Shown here: positions 60,059-64,000 of the stretch, piece after piece
Layout of the letters: the number at the start of each line of letters is the position of its first letter
How positions within the stretch are numbered: position 1 is the stretch's first letter
Assembly (NCBI GenBank): GCA_964467705.1
Contig: CAYXUZ010000006.1
Coordinates: forward strand, 24,133-88,132
Reading direction: 5' to 3'
Origin: CAADGU01 sp964467705
GTDB taxonomy: Bacteria; Chloroflexota; Anaerolineae; Promineifilales; Promineifilaceae
Length of the DNA stretch: 64,000 nt
Notes under the pieces: model-generated
What the model was told of the DNA's origin: nothing
Seen by the model: the letters and a program-made list of their open reading frames with translations, nothing else
Database searches by the model: none
Translations under genes and position numbers: made by a program

Positions 60059-61524
60059 CACATTCTCTTGTCATTGGTGCGGGCATTGGCGGTCTGACGA
60101 CAGCCGCATGTTTGCTCAAGGCCGGGCATCGGGTGACGGTGCTGGAAGCACATGTGTACCCTGGTGGCTGCGCCGGGACGTTTTTTCACAAAGGGTTCCG
60201 TTTTGATGCCGGGGCCACGCTGTCTGGTGGTTTTGCGCCCGGCGGCCCCCATGCCCGGCTGGCGGAGATGCTGGAACTGACCTGGCCCGTTTCTCCGGTT
60301 GACCCGGCGTGGGTGGTGCATTTGCCGAACGGCCGTACCATCACCCAATGGGCCGACCCCGAACGCTGGCGGGCGGAGCGGCAGGCCATTTTTCCCCAGT
60401 CAGAATCATTTTGGCGCACCCAGGAAAAGTTAGCGGCGGTGGCCTGGGATGTCTCGTCACGGCCGTTTCCCTGGCCGCCCCAATCTCCACAAGATATGCT
60501 GACTCTGGCGCGGGCCATGCGTCCCCAAACGACGGTGGCGCTGCCCTATTTGTGGCGCACCGTAGGTCAAATCGCCCCAATGGACGATCCGTTATTCCGC
60601 GCCTTCCTGGATGCCCAACTGCTCATTTCGGCGCAAACGACCAGCCAGGATGCCCACGCCCTGTATGGCAGTGCCGCTCTTGACCTGCCCCGACGCGGCG
60701 TCAATCACGTGCAGGGTGGCATCGGAGCATTGGCACAAACATTGGTCGCCTGGATTCGCCAGCATGGGGGAGAAGTCCATTTCCGGCAGCAGGTAGAGCG
60801 GATTACGGTGGAGAAGGGACGGGCAACGGCCGTGACCACCCGCAAAGGCCACCGTGTCACCGCCGACCAGATCATCGCCAACGTCACTCCCTGGGGCCTG
60901 TCAAAATTATTGGGCGCGGCATCCCCCCGCTCATTGCAGCAGGAAACCAAAGAGCGCCCGCCGACGTGGGGCGCGTTTACGCTCTATCTGGGGTTGGATG
61001 AACGTTACCTGCCGCCAGACCTGGCCACCCATCATCAGGTGATTGTGGACCACACACGGCCGTTAGGCGAAGGTAACAGCGTCTTCGTTTCATTGTCTGA
61101 ACCGGGGGATAAAACACGCGCCCCAGAGGGAATGCGGACGGCGACCTTGTCTACCCACACGGCCGTGACTCCCTGGCAAGAGCTTCGTTACGCCGAATCA
61201 TCGGCGGCTTATTGTGAACGGCGTGAGGAATATATGAACCGGCTGTTGGCGGCGGCAGAACGGGCCATCCCCGGCATTCGCCGCGCTGTGCGGCTCAATT
61301 TGCCAGGCACACCGGTCACGTTTGCGTATTACACCCGACGGCCGTCTGGCATGGTGGGTGGCTTTCCCCAAACTTCGCTTTTCCAGGCGCGTGGCCCGGC
61401 GACCGGCATTCCCAATCTGTGGTTGGTGGGCGATTCGATTTTTCCCGGCCAATCCACCGCTGGTGTCACATTGGGCGGGATGCGGGTAGCGACGGCCGTG
61501 TTACAAAAATCAGGCAAGACCTGA
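60055..61524 (+). CDS. FAD-dependent oxidoreductase, phytoene desaturase/CrtI-like
   Basis: 489 residues. The FAD-binding start is LVIGAGIGGLTTAACLLKAGHRVTVLEA. GGCAGTFFHKGFRFDAGATL and the C-terminal GIPNLWLVGDSIFPGQSTAGVTLGGMRVA close the fold. These blocks match carotenoid desaturases, isomerases and all-trans-retinol saturase relatives (CrtI/CrtD/CrtO group). A precise reaction cannot be assigned. It is coupled to the SRPBCC gene upstream and ends convergently with the sugar permease, overlapping it by 15 bases. Confidence 0.82.
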   Translation: MTHSLVIGAGIGGLTTAACLLKAGHRVTVLEAHVYPGGCAGTFFHKGFRFDAGATLSGGFAPGGPHARLAEMLELTWPVSPVDPAWVVHLPNGRTITQWADPERWRAERQAIFPQSESFWRTQEKLAAVAWDVSSRPFPWPPQSPQDMLTLARAMRPQTTVALPYLWRTVGQIAPMDDPLFRAFLDAQLLISAQTTSQDAHALYGSAALDLPRRGVNHVQGGIGALAQTLVAWIRQHGGEVHFRQQVERITVEKGRATAVTTRKGHRVTADQIIANVTPWGLSKLLGAASPRSLQQETKERPPTWGAFTLYLGLDERYLPPDLATHHQVIVDHTRPLGEGNSVFVSLSEPGDKTRAPEGMRTATLSTHTAVTPWQELRYAESSAAYCERREEYMNRLLAAAERAIPGIRRAVRLNLPGTPVTFAYYTRRPSGMVGGFPQTSLFQARGPATGIPNLWLVGDSIFPGQSTAGVTLGGMRVATAVLQKSGKT

Positions 61525-62832
61525 CTGGGTGCGGCCACGCCGGGAAATGGCGTCTACCAGCACCGCGGCCAGCAGCACCAGACCGGTGACCACAAATTTG
61601 ACGCCTGCGCTCAGCCCTAACAAACCCATCCCATTGTTCACACCGGCAATAATCAATGCGCCGAGCAAGGCGCTAATCACTCGCCCGCGCCCGCCAAACA
61701 GACTGGTGCCGCCAATAACCGGCGCGGCAATAGAGATGAGCAGCAAGTCACCACCGCCAGCGGCGGTGTCTACCGAGCGCAGCCGCGAAGCCAGCACAAT
61801 ACCGCCCACCCCAGCCATCAGGCTGGAGAGCATAAAGACAGTCACACGAATCCGGGTGACGTTAATACCGGCGCGGCGGGCCGCTTCCATGTTGCCGCCA
61901 ATGGCATAGACGTACCGCCCGAAGCGTGTCCGTGTAGCCAGAAAGGAGAAGAAAGTGAGCAAAATGAGCATGATGACGCCCACCAACGGCACGCCACGAT
62001 CCAGGTTGCAGATGTGAATGACAACGGCCGTGACCGCCGTCACCAGCACAATCTCCGTCACAATGATCACAACCGGCGTAGTGGATACCCCCCGTTTCCG
62101 CCGTGACACCCAACGCGAGATGCGCCCCACCGCAAAAAACACAACTATGGCGAAACCTACCAGCCAACTGGCATTAACCGACAGCGTCATATCATTCACC
62201 ACCAACTCTTTAGGTAAAAAATAGTTGGCAATGTTCACGATGACCTGATCCTGAATGATAACGGTGCCGCCAGCACCAATTAAAATCAAAACAACGCCAT
62301 TCCACACCAGCAGCCCCGCCAATGTCACCACAAACGAAGGCAATTGGAACCGGGTAATAATAAGCCCTTGTATCACCCCAATCAGCGCCACCAACAATAG
62401 CGCCACCACCATTGCTACCCACCACGACCAGGGTTCCACAAAACCCAGTCGCTCCATTATCTGACCAACGCCTGAAATCCCCGTCGGGCCGCGCAATAAC
62501 AAAGCTAATAGCACGGCGGCTACTGCACTGACATATCCAATGGAAAGGTCAATCTCCCCTAGCAGCAGCACAAAAACCACGCCAATCGCAATCACGGTAA
62601 TGCCCGCCATTTGCACAATCAGGTTAACAAAATTGCGTGGCGTCAGGAAATTTTCATTGAGGGATTGGAAAATGATGGTAATGAGAACCAGCCCCAAAAT
62701 AATGGGAATAGCACCCAAATCGCCAGACCGCAGCCGCCGGAAATAGGCACGGGCATAATCCCCTAGCGACTGTGATTGTGCTTGTTGCATCATCGAACGT
62801 TCGGTTGGTGTAGGCAAATTGGTTTCGCTCAT
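61510..62832 (-). CDS. Sugar ABC transporter permease, XylH-like
   Basis: 440 residues with ten or more helices. The RbsC/XylH family signature is seen in LLGEIDLSIGYVSAVAAVLLALLL and the late SLFGGRGRVISALLGALIIAGVNNGMGLLG. The extra cytoplasmic/periplasmic segment around residues 215-265 makes it longer than RbsC and like XylH. Together with 62829-63602 (ATPase) and 63727-64000 (binding protein) it forms a CUT2 importer, probably for xylose or a related pentose. Confidence 0.9.
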   Translation of the reverse strand: MSETNLPTPTERSMMQQAQSQSLGDYARAYFRRLRSGDLGAIPIILGLVLITIIFQSLNENFLTPRNFVNLIVQMAGITVIAIGVVFVLLLGEIDLSIGYVSAVAAVLLALLLRGPTGISGVGQIMERLGFVEPWSWWVAMVVALLLVALIGVIQGLIITRFQLPSFVVTLAGLLVWNGVVLILIGAGGTVIIQDQVIVNIANYFLPKELVVNDMTLSVNASWLVGFAIVVFFAVGRISRWVSRRKRGVSTTPVVIIVTEIVLVTAVTAVVIHICNLDRGVPLVGVIMLILLTFFSFLATRTRFGRYVYAIGGNMEAARRAGINVTRIRVTVFMLSSLMAGVGGIVLASRLRSVDTAAGGGDLLLISIAAPVIGGTSLFGGRGRVISALLGALIIAGVNNGMGLLGLSAGVKFVVTGLVLLAAVLVDAISRRGRTQSGLA

Positions 62833-63602
62833 ACGGACATCATCCCTGGTACATGCTCCAGTTTACCGGCGGTAATAGCATGGACAACTTCTTGTTGATT
62901 GGTTTCGGCCGTTTTATACACATTTACGCACTGCCCCAGACGCAGCACAGTAATACGGTCGGCCACTTCAAAAATGTCGTGCAGGTTATGGGAAATGATA
63001 ACAACGGCCAACCCCTTATCCGCCAGACGACGCACCAGGTCTAGCACCTGCCGCGTCTGCGCCACGCCCAACGCTGCCGTCGGTTCGTCCAAAATCACCA
63101 GCCGCGAATTCCACATCACGGCTTTAGCGACGGCGATAGCCTGCCGCTGCCCGCCCGAAAGTTCGGCAACGGCCTGCCGCACCGAACGAACGGTCGTCAC
63201 GGAAAGAGAGTCTAACGTTTTGAGGGCAGATTCTTCCATGGCCGCTTCATCCAGGCGAAACGGCCGTTGCAACACCTCCCGCCCCAGAAACATATTCGCC
63301 ACCACGTCCAGATTGTCGGCCAGGGCCAGGTCTTGATACACCACCTCAATCCCCAGGTGGGCGGCATCGCGGGGGCTGTGAATATGAACAGCCTGTCCAT
63401 CAAACAACACTTCCCCCTCGTCAAATTTATAAATCCCGGCGATTCCCTTGATAAGTGTAGATTTGCCTGCTCCGTTGTCCCCCACCAGCGCCATGACCTC
63501 TCCCACGCACGTTTCAAAATCCACTCTGGTCAATGCCTGGACAGCGCCAAAACTTTTGGACACACCTCTTAGCTGCAAAATAGGCACGCCGTTTTCTGCC
63601 AT
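62829..63602 (-). CDS. Sugar ABC transporter ATP-binding protein, single-domain XylG/FrcA-like
   Basis: 257 residues, one ATPase domain rather than the duplicated one of E. coli XylG/RbsA. Walker A is GDNGAGKSTLIKG, the signature LSGGQRQAIAVA, Walker B RLVILDEPTAALG and the switch His IISHN. It probably works as a homodimer, as FrcA-type proteins do. Its stop overlaps the permease start (ATGA). Confidence 0.93.
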   Translation of the reverse strand: MAENGVPILQLRGVSKSFGAVQALTRVDFETCVGEVMALVGDNGAGKSTLIKGIAGIYKFDEGEVLFDGQAVHIHSPRDAAHLGIEVVYQDLALADNLDVVANMFLGREVLQRPFRLDEAAMEESALKTLDSLSVTTVRSVRQAVAELSGGQRQAIAVAKAVMWNSRLVILDEPTAALGVAQTRQVLDLVRRLADKGLAVVIISHNLHDIFEVADRITVLRLGQCVNVYKTAETNQQEVVHAITAGKLEHVPGMMSV

Positions 63603-63638
63603 GAAGTCACCTTTTCCTCAGTTGCCGGTTTCCATCCT

Positions 63639-63710
63639 GTCTGGAGAGGCTGGCTCTGACCAGCCTCCCCAGACAAATTATATGGCGAGTTAACCTGTTT
63701 TCAAAACAGG
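63639..63710 (-). promoter_or_regulatory. Two hairpins between binding-protein and ATPase genes
   Basis: GTCTGG-AG-AGGCTGG pairs with CCAGCCT-CC-CCAGAC (63639-63674), and CCTGTTTTCAAAACAGG forms a smaller perfect palindrome (63694-63710). Hairpins at this place in sugar importer operons often protect the abundant binding-protein mRNA or reduce downstream expression. No T tract follows the larger stem on the minus strand. Confidence 0.65.
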
Positions 63711-63726
63711 CCAACTGCCCACTTGT

Positions 63727-64000
63727 CTACGGACAATACTGCTCAAACTCACCCACACAAATCTCTTCCCAGGTGCGGAAACCATCGGCAATCACCGTCT
63801 CTTCGATGTTGTCTTTCGTTACCGCCAGGGGGGTCAATTTGATAAACGGAATGTCGTTGGTGCCGTTGTTGAGCGTGTCGCTGGTCAAAGTGGAGACATC
63901 TTCACCACAGAGGAGCGCCACGGCCGCAGCGGACGCCGCGTCCGCCTCCAACTGGATCGGCTTGTAGACCGTCATCGTCTGCCAACCGGAGAGGATGTTC
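63727..64000 (-). CDS. Sugar ABC transporter substrate-binding protein, C-terminal part (XylF-like, partial)
   Basis: The frame runs in from the right edge. About 90 codons are present. SGWQTMTVYKPIQLEADAASAAAVALL is the conserved end of XylF-type periplasmic or lipid-anchored pentose-binding proteins, followed by LNNGTNDIPFIKLTPLAVTKDNIEETVI. The tail ends in CVGEFEQYCP, with two cysteines that could form a disulfide. It is the first gene of the transporter operon. Confidence 0.88.
   Translation of the reverse strand, partial: NILSGWQTMTVYKPIQLEADAASAAAVALLCGEDVSTLTSDTLNNGTNDIPFIKLTPLAVTKDNIEETVIADGFRTWEEICVGEFEQYCP

Overview
The window looks like chromosomal DNA of an uncultured or draft-assembled bacterium of the phylum Chloroflexota (Anaerolineae/Ardenticatenia-like). 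This is inferred from gene content and style: Hanks-type Ser/Thr kinases with TPR, cyclase-like and SH3 modules, PA14/SH3 secreted proteins, class II aldolase, a CBS-containing Mn pyrophosphatase, and many conserved proteins of unknown role. GC is moderately high. Four runs of N (6441-6450, 20751-20760, 45057-45066, 49511-49536) are scaffold gaps, and three of them cut real genes. The most striking property is not a gene: the palindromic octamer ACGGCCGT occurs about 125 times, roughly once per 510 bp against about two expected by chance. It sits mostly inside genes and in all reading frames, much like the HIP1 octamer of cyanobacteria.

Layout. 1-9.6 kb: end of a DNA methyltransferase-like gene, an ABC-2 exporter pair, a membrane Ser/Thr kinase, a small AAA ATPase, a CDP-paratose epimerase, the tsaE-tsaB-rimI cluster, a phosphoesterase and tRNA-Arg(CCT). 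9.6-13.6 kb: two small unknown genes, a long (p)ppGpp synthetase with a damaged hydrolase site, and YtxH-type stress/envelope proteins. 13.8-20.7 kb: a plus-strand series containing a Rossmann protein, an unknown protein, pyruvate kinase, a winged-helix AAA ATPase and a lipid kinase. 20.7-22.3 kb: a gap, degraded DNA and a CgeB-like glycosyltransferase in a stretch that lacks the octamer (possible acquired island). 22.4-31.2 kb: metallo-beta-lactamase, heme O synthase, glk-pgl sugar phosphate genes, a DUF427 protein, an ECF sigma/anti-sigma pair, alpha/beta hydrolase-Nudix-methyltransferase, and an MFS transporter.

31.2-46.9 kb: MscS channel, tRNA-Ser(CGA) with terminator, TadA, a GNAT, a 1310-residue kinase/pseudo-cyclase/ATPase/TPR protein, class II fructose-bisphosphate aldolase, a truncated secreted-protein fragment, an XRE-cupin regulator with a clear promoter/operator, a DUF333 lipoprotein, a hexuronate-type catabolic cluster (mannonate dehydratase, dehydrogenase, RraA-like), small membrane proteins, an EamA permease, a histidine phosphatase and a creatininase-family amidohydrolase. 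46.9-64 kb: a transaldolase homologue with the Schiff-base lysine replaced by Glu, rlmH, the CBS-pyrophosphatase, a triple-PA14 secreted protein, two nucleotidyltransferases, an SPFH protein fused to a DNA-binding helix-turn-helix, a solute-binding lipoprotein, a glycoside hydrolase, a DICT-like/SRPBCC/CrtI-like cluster, and a xylose-type sugar ABC transporter running off the right edge.

Functionally the window combines central carbon metabolism (glk, pgl, pyk, fba, sugar uptake, uronate catabolism), translation quality genes (tsaB, tsaE, rimI, tadA, rlmH, two tRNAs), stress signalling (rel, ECF sigma, two kinases) and envelope functions. Short palindromic and low-complexity repeats punctuate the intergenic spaces and in two places appear to have become coding sequence.
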